The notes beneath the pieces are model-generated. The model did not search any database. It was not told the DNA's origin and saw nothing but the letters and a program-made list of their open reading frames with translations. A stretch of DNA of 24,757 nucleotides from an uncultured Eubacteriales bacterium (lineage in GTDB: Bacteria > Bacillota_A > Clostridia > Lachnospirales > Cellulosilyticaceae): the NCBI GenBank assembly GCA_900556665.1, contig USPX01000013.1, positions 1 to 24,757 of the forward strand, in the 5' to 3' direction. Positions within the stretch are counted from its first letter, which is position 1. Every line of letters starts with the position of its first letter. A program made the position numbers and the translations under genes. This document shows, piece after piece, positions 1-7,772 of the stretch.

Positions 1-602
1 GATTAAGAGAACAAGGGAAAAAAGTTAAGGTTATTTCATTTCCTAATTATGAAGGCTTTTTTGGCAAAGAAATAGGTAATTTATTATCAGGAAAATATAG
101 TGTGACAGCAGATACACTAGATCCAAAATCAATGAGTTTATGGTATGCATTAGATAGATATTCAGAAGTTAAGAAAATTGATTTTTCAGAATATGATGTT
201 ATAATATTTAATAGATATACACTATCTAGTATAGTTTATCAAAGTTTAAGGGAAAACATAGAAAATATAGAAGAATGGATAATGAAGCTAGAACATGTGC
301 AGCTAGATTTGCCAATTCCTGATATCTATATTGTTCTTGATGTAGATGTTCAAAAGTCACATGAAAATATATTGAAAAAGGGTGAAAGAGGATATCTAGA
401 TGATGAGAAAGATGTATATGAAAGAAAAGAGGACTTTTTACAACAAGTAAGAAATAAATATTTAGTATTAGCCAAAAAGTATGAAAATGTCCAAGTAATT
501 AATTGTACTACTAAAGATGGAAGATTAGAAAGTATAGATAACATTAAGGATAAAATATGGGATGTGGTTAAAGAATGGAGTATGTTAAATATGATCCTAT
601 AG
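1..602 (+). CDS. Thymidylate/CMPK2-like nucleotide kinase, 5' truncated by window edge
   Basis: The open frame is read from base 3 and runs into the window edge, so the N-terminus with the P-loop lies outside; roughly 20-30 residues are missing. Visible features fit the thymidylate kinase fold: an FPNYEG segment followed by a GKEIGNLL-type helix, a YALDR motif, NRYTLSS in place of the usual DRY..SS nucleotide-binding motif, an LDV strand, and a LID-like KKGERGY segment. The FPxY...LxYALDR form resembles the eukaryote/archaeal-type or CMPK2-type kinases more than the classic bacterial Tmk with its REPGGT motif. Family activity is phosphoryl transfer from ATP to a nucleoside monophosphate. It overlaps the radical SAM gene by 28 bases, implying translational coupling. 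A GTG at 102 is only an internal codon. Whether the substrate is dTMP, CMP or UMP cannot be told. Confidence 0.8.
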   Translation, partial: LREQGKKVKVISFPNYEGFFGKEIGNLLSGKYSVTADTLDPKSMSLWYALDRYSEVKKIDFSEYDVIIFNRYTLSSIVYQSLRENIENIEEWIMKLEHVQLDLPIPDIYIVLDVDVQKSHENILKKGERGYLDDEKDVYERKEDFLQQVRNKYLVLAKKYENVQVINCTTKDGRLESIDNIKDKIWDVVKEWSMLNMIL

Positions 603-1744
603 AGAATGCATTTATAAAAGATGAGAATTCAAAAGGGGTTTTATTACCTCAAATTATATGGCATATAACAACAAAATGTAAATTAAAATGTCCATACTGT
701 TTTGCTGATAAGGGTGCAGAAGCTCAAAATATAGATATTAACCAATATATTAATCTATTAAAGAAATTAGGAGTACTAAAGATAGATATTTCAGGTGGTG
801 AACCCTTATTAAGCAATAAATTAGATTTAATATGCAGAGAGTTATATAAAGAAAAGTTTTATTTAACAATAACAACAACTGGATGTGGAACAGAAGATAA
901 TTTTAACTGGTTAGTAGAGAATAAAGAGTTATTTGCAAGAATTATATTTTCAATAGATGGAACAAGGAAACTTCATAATGATTTGAGAGGTAGAATAGGT
1001 TTATTTGATGATGAAGTTAAAAAGATAAATCAATTTAAAGATGTTAGTAAAGAAAAAATTCGAATTAATACAGTAGTAACAAGGAAGTTATTAGACGATA
1101 ATATAGATGAATTGATTCAGAGTATAGAAAATATTGGGCCTAGAGAATGGTGTTTGATAGAAGTTCATCCAGCTAATAATAAATCATATAACGATGAGCG
1201 TGTAAGTTATGAAGAATATGAGGCTTTAGTAAAATATATTTCTAAAAAAACTAAATTAAAAATAATTACAAGAAAACAATTAGCATATTCATATTACTGG
1301 AGTATAAATGCTGACGGAACAATAAGTAGACATAGTGAAACAAAAGAAGACTTATATAAAAGAAAAATAGATGAATGTAGTTTTGAGGACATCAAATATG
1401 CTATATGTAATAATAAACAGGAATACCCTAAGGAGGAAAAAATGAATATTAAAATAGAAAATACTAATAATAGTGAGTTAGTTTCAGAATTATTAAGTAC
1501 AATTAATCAAATATGTGAACAAAAAGACTATGAAGTATCAGTACAAAAAACATCTTTAGATAATAAAAAGTGTGATATAGTACAAGCTATAATTATAAAT
1601 TTAGCTAGTGATGCATTATGGGCGATAGTAATATATGCAATTAATAGATTAAAAAATAGACCTGATTTTAATGAAGATGAGGAAATAACTATAAATGGTG
1701 AGGTGAAAAATATAGGAAATATAGAAGATAAAGGAGATAAGTAG
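575..1744 (+). CDS. Viperin-like radical SAM enzyme with C-terminal extension
   Basis: A radical SAM protein of 389 residues. The [4Fe-4S] ligands are C35, C39 and C42 (CKLKCPYC), preceded by WHIT, with the SAM-binding GGEP at 74-77. The core order recalls viperin: an RGR after the central strand, a RINTVV strand, then a PREW strand and a C-terminal YSYYWSINADG segment, parallel to viperin's KINSV, PVRW and SY..ID..G regions. The FSIDGT...RGR stretch is also typical of peptide-modifying radical SAM enzymes, so viperin identity is a suggestion. Viperins convert CTP to chain-terminating ddhCTP, and their genes often sit beside a CMPK2-type kinase, which matches the upstream gene. The radical SAM fold seems to end near residue 285; the last 100 residues form a separate alpha/beta module with its own start signal. 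The next gene begins 5 bases downstream. Radical SAM assignment is firm, the substrate is not. Confidence 0.85.
   Translation: MEYVKYDPIENAFIKDENSKGVLLPQIIWHITTKCKLKCPYCFADKGAEAQNIDINQYINLLKKLGVLKIDISGGEPLLSNKLDLICRELYKEKFYLTITTTGCGTEDNFNWLVENKELFARIIFSIDGTRKLHNDLRGRIGLFDDEVKKINQFKDVSKEKIRINTVVTRKLLDDNIDELIQSIENIGPREWCLIEVHPANNKSYNDERVSYEEYEALVKYISKKTKLKIITRKQLAYSYYWSINADGTISRHSETKEDLYKRKIDECSFEDIKYAICNNKQEYPKEEKMNIKIENTNNSELVSELLSTINQICEQKDYEVSVQKTSLDNKKCDIVQAIIINLASDALWAIVIYAINRLKNRPDFNEDEEITINGEVKNIGNIEDKGDK
1430..1444 (+). promoter_or_regulatory. Strong internal ribosome binding site and in-frame ATG
   Basis: AAGGAGG at 1430-1436 is followed after five A residues by ATG at 1442, in the same frame as the radical SAM ORF. 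Here it encodes Lys-Glu-Glu-Lys-Met, so the string may be coding coincidence, but its place at the domain boundary argues for function. Confidence 0.6.
1442..1744 (+). CDS. Possible separately translated 100-aa subunit, EACC1-like
   Basis: An in-frame ATG (codon 290 of the radical SAM ORF) is preceded by AAGGAGG with a 5-base gap, better than any other start in this operon. Translation here would give a 100-residue protein with the predicted order beta (MNIKIEN), helix, beta (YEVSVQK), a long hydrophobic helix (DIVQAIIINLASDALWAIVI), then beta (EITINGEV). This order and position, directly ahead of a caspase gene, recall the effector-associated constant component EACC1 family of bacterial conflict systems. 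That resemblance is from memory of the family pattern, not a search. It could also be only a fused C-terminal domain whose coding happens to include a Shine-Dalgarno-like string. Confidence 0.45.
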   Translation: MNIKIENTNNSELVSELLSTINQICEQKDYEVSVQKTSLDNKKCDIVQAIIINLASDALWAIVIYAINRLKNRPDFNEDEEITINGEVKNIGNIEDKGDK

Positions 1745-1749
1745 AATTA

Positions 1750-3555
1750 ATGGTTACTGTTATCTCTATTGGAATCGAAGAATATTTTAATAAAAGTCTA
1801 AGTTCGATTGAGTGTGCCTATAAAGATGCTAAATTAGTATATGATGTGTTTAAAGAGAAATTAGGAGAAAATTTTTCAGTTTATAACAGTATATGTATGA
1901 AGAATATATATATAAATCAGTTTCTAGAATTATTAAGAAGCATTAAAAATTCATTAGATAAGGATGATATATTAATATTATATTTTAGTGGGCACGGAAG
2001 TGATAAAGGAGTAGGAAACTTATATCTAAATTTTAGAGATGAAGCTATTAACATTGATATTATACGTAACTTATTAAGCGAAGAAAAATTTAAGATAATT
2101 CTAGTATTAGATTGTTGTTATTCTGGTATGTCATTAAATTTAGCTAATGTAAATCATGAAATTGCACAAGGAAATATATCGGTAATAGCAGCAACCGAAA
2201 GTTATGAAACTGCAAATTATGAAAGTGAAGGAAGTAAGTTTACTAAGTATTTTTGTAAGTCAATAAGAACACTAGCTGATAATACACAAGATATATCCAT
2301 AAATAATATACATAAACAAATGAATCAATTTAAGCAAAAATGTTTAACAAAGATTATGGCAGGAAAAGAGGATATTATACTTAGTGAAGGTAGAAGATTA
2401 ACTAATAATGAATATGATAAGATAATAGGAAAAATAATATCTGGTTGTGAGACAGCTACTAAGCAAATGATGATTTACTCCTTAGAAAATTATCCTTCTA
2501 TTATAAGACTTAAAATAATTGATAAGATTAGAGAAGATATGAAAACAGAGGGAGATTGGTTAGTTAGACGGGCAGTAGGGAGTATACTATCCAATTGTAT
2601 GAATCAAGATGAAGAGCGAAAGAATATTATAGAAAACTATCTGAATGAAATGAGTTGGATGAGTAAATGTATTGCAATAATTGCCATTAGACATGAAGTT
2701 ATTCAGTATAAAAACCAAATAATAGATATTATTACAGATAGTAAAAATGTAATGGATTTAGTGTGGTTAGCACATTTATATTTTACAGATAGTCCAATAA
2801 GTGATATAGAAGTTTCATTAAAGAGTAATTTAATGAAGTCAGAATGGGGTCAATTAGAAATATTCATAAGATATATGGATAAGATGGATATAAAAGAATT
2901 ATATAAAAGGATAGAAAGTATAAGTGAAAAACCTGAACTATTAAACAAAATTAAGTATGAGATTACTTTAAATGAGGATTTAGCCCAATATAGAGATTTA
3001 TTTTTGAATATAGGAGAAACGAAAGCATTACAAAATCAGTTAACAACCTTTCTATATAAATCACCTGAAAGATTAAGAACTAAACAAGGACAAAAAGGAA
3101 AATGGATATTTTCTGTCCTTTTTGGAAACTGGAGAGGGCATTTACAGAATTCGTTAAAGGAATATTTGGACAACTGTGAGGAGGAAGTAATTAAACAAGA
3201 ATTAATAGTAGCACAAGGCCTACCTAGATATGAACATAGAATGGCTATATTTGAGTATTTCCAAGAGAATGTAAGTAGTAATGAAATGTATATAGAAGAA
3301 GTAGTTAAGTGGGGAATAAAAGATGAACACCCATGGGTAAGACGAGAAGCAGTAAAGTTATTAAAGAAGATTAATGGGGCTAAAATGGATTTAGAATATA
3401 ATACTAAAATAGATAAGATAGAATATCCGGGTACATTAGATTATATGATTGTATTATTAAGTATACGGAAATTTTATGATGAAAAGGCTCAATTAATGAA
3501 GGGATATACTACAAATGAGAAAAATGCTATTAAGAAATACGTTTCAGTCTATTAA
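1750..3555 (+). CDS. Caspase-like (C14) protease with HEAT-like C-terminus
   Basis: A 601-residue protein. Residues 1 to about 200 form a caspase/metacaspase p20-like fold: an SIGIEEY start, the catalytic His in YFSGHG (H82) and the catalytic Cys in LDCCYSG (C123, in the D-x-C-x-S-G pattern). The remaining 400 residues are mostly helical, with HEAT-like units such as WLVRRAVGSIL and HPWVRREAVKLL, likely a protein-binding or regulatory solenoid. No signal peptide or membrane segment is evident, so it should act in the cytoplasm. In bacterial conflict systems such proteases are effectors, activated on infection to cleave host or partner proteins. It starts 5 bases after the radical SAM stop, with AAGGAG about 13 bases upstream. 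Both dyad residues are present, so it should be active. Its target is unknown. Confidence 0.88.
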   Translation: MVTVISIGIEEYFNKSLSSIECAYKDAKLVYDVFKEKLGENFSVYNSICMKNIYINQFLELLRSIKNSLDKDDILILYFSGHGSDKGVGNLYLNFRDEAINIDIIRNLLSEEKFKIILVLDCCYSGMSLNLANVNHEIAQGNISVIAATESYETANYESEGSKFTKYFCKSIRTLADNTQDISINNIHKQMNQFKQKCLTKIMAGKEDIILSEGRRLTNNEYDKIIGKIISGCETATKQMMIYSLENYPSIIRLKIIDKIREDMKTEGDWLVRRAVGSILSNCMNQDEERKNIIENYLNEMSWMSKCIAIIAIRHEVIQYKNQIIDIITDSKNVMDLVWLAHLYFTDSPISDIEVSLKSNLMKSEWGQLEIFIRYMDKMDIKELYKRIESISEKPELLNKIKYEITLNEDLAQYRDLFLNIGETKALQNQLTTFLYKSPERLRTKQGQKGKWIFSVLFGNWRGHLQNSLKEYLDNCEEEVIKQELIVAQGLPRYEHRMAIFEYFQENVSSNEMYIEEVVKWGIKDEHPWVRREAVKLLKKINGAKMDLEYNTKIDKIEYPGTLDYMIVLLSIRKFYDEKAQLMKGYTTNEKNAIKKYVSVY

Positions 3556-3670
3556 AGAGAGTTTTAAAGTAGCAATATGTTTTGATTAGAAATGTAATAA
3601 AAGGGAAAAATAATAATAAAGTTTATAATTTTGTTTAGCTAATCAGAGAGAAGTAAATAAGGGGGATATT

Positions 3671-4117
3671 ATGGCTAATATACAGATTAGTCAAATCCAA
3701 ATGCCAAAGCTGAGGGATTTGCCAAATATTACAGAAAACAAGGTTGATAAAGGTTTCCGTTTTACATTGCTTAGTAAATTAGATGACTCAGAGTTAAATG
3801 AGAAGCTTAAAGCAATGATTGAGGATATTACTGCACAAGGAAAGAAAATAGCAGAGCATATGGATATTCGCGATATGAAAGCGTATAGAAGTATGATTTC
3901 TAATTTCTTTAGTGAAGTTGTAGCAAATTCTCATAAATTTTCAAGAGAAAACTTCTTGGATAAAAGAGGGCGCCATAGAGTTTATGGTATTGTTAGACTA
4001 GTTAATGATAAACTAGATGAATTAGCAAAAGAATTAATTAGTTGTGAGAAGAACCAAATGGAGATTTTAGATCGTGTTGGGGAAATCGAGGGACTAGTTT
4101 TAGATATTGTGACTTAA
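3671..4117 (+). CDS. yaaR: YaaR family protein (DUF327)
   Basis: A 148-residue soluble, largely helical, charged protein matching the DUF327/YaaR family in length and in context directly upstream of holB. The RGRHRVYGIV segment near the C-terminal third and the helical tail are typical. Its biochemical role is not established in the family. The start is set by AAGGGGG five bases before the ATG. In Bacillus the order is tmk-yaaQ-yaaR-holB-ricT; here yaaQ is not seen and the three genes upstream belong to a different operon. A TATAAT at 3624-3629 is a possible -10, but I see no convincing -35. An intrinsic terminator follows the stop within 5 bases. Confidence 0.85.
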   Translation: MANIQISQIQMPKLRDLPNITENKVDKGFRFTLLSKLDDSELNEKLKAMIEDITAQGKKIAEHMDIRDMKAYRSMISNFFSEVVANSHKFSRENFLDKRGRHRVYGIVRLVNDKLDELAKELISCEKNQMEILDRVGEIEGLVLDIVT

Positions 4118-4120
4118 ATG

Positions 4121-4153
4121 AAATGTTCGTGGATTATACACGAACATTTTTTA
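4121..4153 (+). terminator. Intrinsic terminator after yaaR
   Basis: A perfect 9-bp stem, ATGTTCGTG (4123-4131) with CACGAACAT (4139-4147), a 7-base loop and then a run of T. It lies only 41 bases ahead of the holB ATG, so it probably attenuates rather than isolates. Confidence 0.85.
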
Positions 4154-4193
4154 TAGAGTAGGAAATAAAATGAAATATAAAAGAGGATAGGTT

Positions 4194-5183
4194 ATGCAAG
4201 CATTTCAAAATATTATAGGTAATCAAGGTGCTAAAGAATATTTCAATAGGGCGATTAGTAAAAATCAGTTATCCCATAGTTATATTTTTGAAGGACCAGT
4301 AGGCGTAGGTAAAAATACTTTTGCCATAGAGTTAGCGAAAGTAATTATGTGTGAAAATGAACATGGGAATAAACCTTGTAATGAATGTAGTTCATGTCAC
4401 ATGATTAATGCAGGTACACACCCGGATTTAATTGTGATTGATAAGGATACGAATGTAACTAAAGTTGATAACATTAGAGATAATTTAATCCGTGAAATGG
4501 AAATTAAGCCTTACCGTTCAGATCATAAGATTGTTGTTGTAAAGGCTGCGGATACAGTAAATGTTCAAGGTCAAAATGCTATGCTTAAAACAATAGAAGA
4601 GCCACCTAGCTACGGGATCATTATTTTAGTGTGTGAAAATATGGGAAGCTTGTTACCTACTATTAAATCAAGATGTATTACAGTGAGGTTTAATCCTTTA
4701 AATAAAGAGGAGACTGACCAGTATTTAATGAGTAGGGGAGTAACAGGGACACGTAAGGATGTTGTAAGTAAGTTATCTGATGGGAGCATTGGTGTCATTA
4801 ATGATATTTTAGAAGATGAGCATTATATGGAGGTTAGACAACAAACTGTAGGATTCATTGAGAGGCTAGAAAGAGCTAACTTAATGGAGATTTATGATAT
4901 GGTAAAGGAAATGACGGACTTAAAGGAAGACTTAGAGCAAATCCTGAAGTTTTGGCTCCTTTGGTATAGGGATGTAGCAGTGTATAAAACGTCTAAAAGT
5001 AGGGATTTATACTATGTTGATTACCAGAAACAGTTGTTGGACATGTCTAGTAAATTAACGTATAATAAGGTTAGTCAAAATATAGAACACATAAAAAAGG
5101 CGATTTTAGATATAAAACAGAATATATATAGTACATTTGTAATAGAGAATTTATTACTACAACTGAAGGAGAGAAAAAAATGA
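4194..5183 (+). CDS. holB: DNA polymerase III delta' subunit
   Basis: A 329-residue clamp-loader subunit of the AAA+ family that helps load the beta sliding clamp during replication. Seen in the sequence: the NQGAKEYF start and SHSYIFEGP strand, a P-loop-like GPVGVGKNT at 34-42 in which N follows the Lys, the zinc module with C53, C62, C65 and C68, then IEEPPS and the SRC arginine-finger motif. The C-terminal third is the usual diverged helical collar domain. The last four bases overlap the ricT start (ATGA), so the two are translationally coupled. Together with yaaR upstream and ricT downstream this is the standard Firmicute order. Confidence 0.93.
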   Translation: MQAFQNIIGNQGAKEYFNRAISKNQLSHSYIFEGPVGVGKNTFAIELAKVIMCENEHGNKPCNECSSCHMINAGTHPDLIVIDKDTNVTKVDNIRDNLIREMEIKPYRSDHKIVVVKAADTVNVQGQNAMLKTIEEPPSYGIIILVCENMGSLLPTIKSRCITVRFNPLNKEETDQYLMSRGVTGTRKDVVSKLSDGSIGVINDILEDEHYMEVRQQTVGFIERLERANLMEIYDMVKEMTDLKEDLEQILKFWLLWYRDVAVYKTSKSRDLYYVDYQKQLLDMSSKLTYNKVSQNIEHIKKAILDIKQNIYSTFVIENLLLQLKERKK

Positions 5184-6085
5184 TAACCGTTATTGGAATA
5201 AGGTTTAGACGTGCGGGAAAAATTTATTATTTTGAACCGGATGACGTGATGTATGAACAAGGACAACACGCTATCGTTGAGACTGCACGTGGGATAGAAT
5301 ATGGTGAAGTTGTTATTGCAAATAAGGAAATAGATGAATCAGAAGTTGTACAACCATTAAAGAAAGTTATTCGTTTAGCAACGTCTGAAGATGATGAAAA
5401 ATATCAGCAAAATAAGGCTAAAGAAAAAGAAGCTTTTGCTATTTGTAAAGAAAAAATCATTAAACATAAATTAGATATGAAACTCATTGATGTTGAGTAT
5501 ACATTTGATAATAATAAAGTATTATTCTACTTCACATCTTATGAAAGAGTAGACTTTAGAGAACTCGTAAAAGAACTTGCTTCAATCTTTAAAACACGTA
5601 TTGAGCTTAGACAAATTGGGGTTAGAGATGAAACTAAAATGTGTGGTGGCATAGGTATCTGTGGACGTTCGTTATGCTGTAATACATTTTTAGGTGATTT
5701 CCAACCTGTATCAATTAAAATGGCTAAGGAGCAGAGTTTATCATTAAATCCTATTAAGATTTCAGGAATTTGTGGCAGACTTATGTGTTGCTTAAAGTAT
5801 GAACAAGATTGTTATGTAGAAATTAGAGATCGTTTACCTGTTGTGGGTGATATTGTTATTACGCCAGATGGTAAAGGTGAAGTACTTTCAGTTAATGTGT
5901 TACGTGAGCAAGTTAAAGTAGCTGTTAAGAAGAAAGATAAGGATGAAAAAGAAGCCATCATGTATACTGCTAAAGAGTTAAAAATTATTAGCAAGAAGAA
6001 AAAATGCGGTGGTGGCTGTTGTGGAAATAATAGAGGAGATATCGACAAAGAGTATGAAGGATTTGACTTTAGTACGCTCGAATGA
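5180..6085 (+). CDS. ricT: RicT/YaaT PSP1-domain iron-sulfur protein
   Basis: A 301-residue protein of the PSP1 C-terminal family. In Bacillus subtilis RicT joins RicA and RicF in the Y-complex, which binds [4Fe-4S] clusters and stimulates RNase Y-dependent RNA maturation, with effects on sporulation and competence. The conserved Cys clusters are present: C155, C161, C166, C167 and then C198, C203, C204 in the CGRSLCC and CGRLMCC motifs. A Lys-rich stretch precedes an extra C-terminal Cys cluster (C276, C280, C281, in CGGGCCG). The gene overlaps holB by 4 bases and trmN6 by 32 bases. RicA and RicF are not in this window. Confidence 0.92.
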   Translation: MITVIGIRFRRAGKIYYFEPDDVMYEQGQHAIVETARGIEYGEVVIANKEIDESEVVQPLKKVIRLATSEDDEKYQQNKAKEKEAFAICKEKIIKHKLDMKLIDVEYTFDNNKVLFYFTSYERVDFRELVKELASIFKTRIELRQIGVRDETKMCGGIGICGRSLCCNTFLGDFQPVSIKMAKEQSLSLNPIKISGICGRLMCCLKYEQDCYVEIRDRLPVVGDIVITPDGKGEVLSVNVLREQVKVAVKKKDKDEKEAIMYTAKELKIISKKKKCGGGCCGNNRGDIDKEYEGFDFSTLE

Positions 6086-6824
6086 GAGAGTAGATGACTT
6101 AGAGAGAAATGGATATAGACTCATACAGAATCCCGAAGTATTTTGCTTCGGGATTGACGCTATTTTATTAGCACATTTTGCAAATGTAAGGAGTCAAAAG
6201 CAAAAGGTTTTAGATATTGGAACAGGAACTGGTATTATTCCAATTGTAATGCATGCGATTTATGGTAAAGGAAACTTTACAGGAATTGATATTCAAGAAG
6301 AAATGATTGAAATGGCTTCTCGTTCAGTAAAACTTAATGAAATTGAAGAAGATGTTACAATGAAAGTTATGGATATCAAAGATTATAAAAATCACTTCCC
6401 AAGTGGTACTTTTGATATTATTACTTGTAATCCACCTTATATGAAGGGACATGCAGGGCTTAAGAATGAACATCCTTCTAAGACTATTGCAAGACATGAA
6501 GTTGCATGTACATTAGATGATATTATACAAGCAGCAGGATATATGCTGAAGTATGGTGGAAAGATGTGTATGATTCATAGACCACATCGCCTCGTAGATA
6601 TCTTTTGTGCCATGAGAAAATATAATATTGAACCTAAGGTAATGCGTATGATTTATCCGAAACAAGGGAAGGAGCCAACAATGGTCCTTGTAGAAGGTGT
6701 TAAAAACGGAAAACCTGAGCTTCGTGTACAAAAACCACTTATTGTATATAATGATGATAATACGTATACTGATGAAATCTTAGAGATTTACGGTAAAAAG
6801 GGTCGTCAGGAAGCAATGAAATAG
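6054..6824 (+). CDS. trmN6: tRNA1(Val) adenine-37 N6-methyltransferase (TrmN6/YabB)
   Basis: A 256-residue class I SAM-dependent methyltransferase. It begins with the family's DDLERNGYRLIQNPEVF and FGIDAILL segments. The SAM loop is DIGTGTG at 54-60 and the N6-adenine catalytic motif NPPY is at 126-129. Family members methylate N6 of A37 in a valine tRNA. The frame stays open upstream to a GTG at 6009, but ATG at 6054 gives the normal N-terminus and is preferred. It lies inside the end of ricT, fitting coupled translation. A 10-bp hairpin (6129-6155) falls within the conserved QNPEVFCFGID region. Confidence 0.9.
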   Translation: MKDLTLVRSNERVDDLERNGYRLIQNPEVFCFGIDAILLAHFANVRSQKQKVLDIGTGTGIIPIVMHAIYGKGNFTGIDIQEEMIEMASRSVKLNEIEEDVTMKVMDIKDYKNHFPSGTFDIITCNPPYMKGHAGLKNEHPSKTIARHEVACTLDDIIQAAGYMLKYGGKMCMIHRPHRLVDIFCAMRKYNIEPKVMRMIYPKQGKEPTMVLVEGVKNGKPELRVQKPLIVYNDDNTYTDEILEIYGKKGRQEAMK

Positions 6825-6866
6825 ACTTTGTGGTTAATAATAGTAGTAAAAGAGAGGATTTAAAGT

Positions 6867-7709
6867 ATGGAGTACGGAACACTTACTTTATGTGCAACAC
6901 CAATTGGAAATTTAGAAGATATCACATATAGAGCAGTACGTTTAATGGAGGAAGCTGATTTTATTGCAGCAGAAGACACAAGACATACTAAGAAATTATT
7001 AAACCATTTTAACATTCATACAAGACTTATTAGCTATCATGAGCATAATAAAATTGAAAAGGGACCTGAATTAGTACGTTTATTAAAAGAGGGAAAAAAT
7101 ATTGTGCTTGTAACTGATGCTGGAACACCAGGAATTTCTGATCCAGGTGAAGATATGGTTAAATTAGCTCTAGAAGAAGGTATCACTGTAACTTCAGCAC
7201 CAGGTGCTGTAGCAGGTATAACTGCTTTAATTATTTCTGGACAAGTCACTAGAAGATTCATCTTTGAAGGGTTCTTACCATCTCAGAAAAAAGAAAAAAC
7301 ACAAGTCTTAGAAAGATTAAAAAATGAAACAAGAACCGTGATTCTTTATGAAGCACCACATAGATTAATTAAAACTTTAGAAGAGCTTCGTGAAGTAGTA
7401 GGAAATAGGGGTATTACTGTAACAAAAGAGCTTACTAAAAAGCATGAAACTGTTTTTAAAACAACGCTTGATGAAGCCATTGCTTTCTACAATGAAGAAG
7501 AGCCTAGAGGAGAATATGTTTTAATCTTGGCTGGTAAAGATGAACAAGAACTTAAAGAAGAAATTCAGCAAGAATGGACTAGTATGAGTATTGAAGATCA
7601 TATGCAATTTTATACTGATAAAGGCATGGATGAAAAATCAGCTATGAAACAAGTTGCAAAAGATCGTGGTGTAAGTAAAAGAGATATCTACGCTTACTTA
7701 CATGCATAA
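6867..7709 (+). CDS. rsmI: 16S rRNA (cytidine-1402-2'-O)-methyltransferase
   Basis: A 280-residue tetrapyrrole-methylase-fold enzyme that 2'-O-methylates C1402 in the decoding centre of 16S rRNA. Clear motifs in order: LCATPIGNLEDIT at the N-terminus, AAEDTRHTKKLL, TDAGTPGISDPG, SAPGA and YEAPHRL. A C-terminal helix-turn-helix-like tail (SAMKQVAKDRGVSKRDIY) is also typical. Length matches the family. The start follows AGAGAGGA at good spacing, 42 bases after trmN6, so it is probably in the same transcript. Confidence 0.95.
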   Translation: MEYGTLTLCATPIGNLEDITYRAVRLMEEADFIAAEDTRHTKKLLNHFNIHTRLISYHEHNKIEKGPELVRLLKEGKNIVLVTDAGTPGISDPGEDMVKLALEEGITVTSAPGAVAGITALIISGQVTRRFIFEGFLPSQKKEKTQVLERLKNETRTVILYEAPHRLIKTLEELREVVGNRGITVTKELTKKHETVFKTTLDEAIAFYNEEEPRGEYVLILAGKDEQELKEEIQQEWTSMSIEDHMQFYTDKGMDEKSAMKQVAKDRGVSKRDIYAYLHA

Positions 7710-7772
7710 GATTTATGGATATAAATTTTGTATTTGAAAGTTTTACATGTGCAAGTATTAGGAGACAACAAG

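Noticed and set aside
575..1744. Radical SAM protein as a peptide-modifying (SPASM) enzyme of a RiPP cluster
   Set aside because: There is no C-terminal SPASM cysteine cluster and no precursor peptide or exporter gene next to it; it remains an alternative only because of the FSIDGT motif.
3556..3670. Integration site or direct repeats at the edge of the accessory operon
   Set aside because: I found no matching repeat, integrase or tRNA end, and the left flank is outside the window.
6129..6155. A 10-bp perfect hairpin in the start of trmN6, like a terminator
   Set aside because: No T-run follows, and both arms encode the conserved QNPEVFCFGID segment, so coding constraint explains it.
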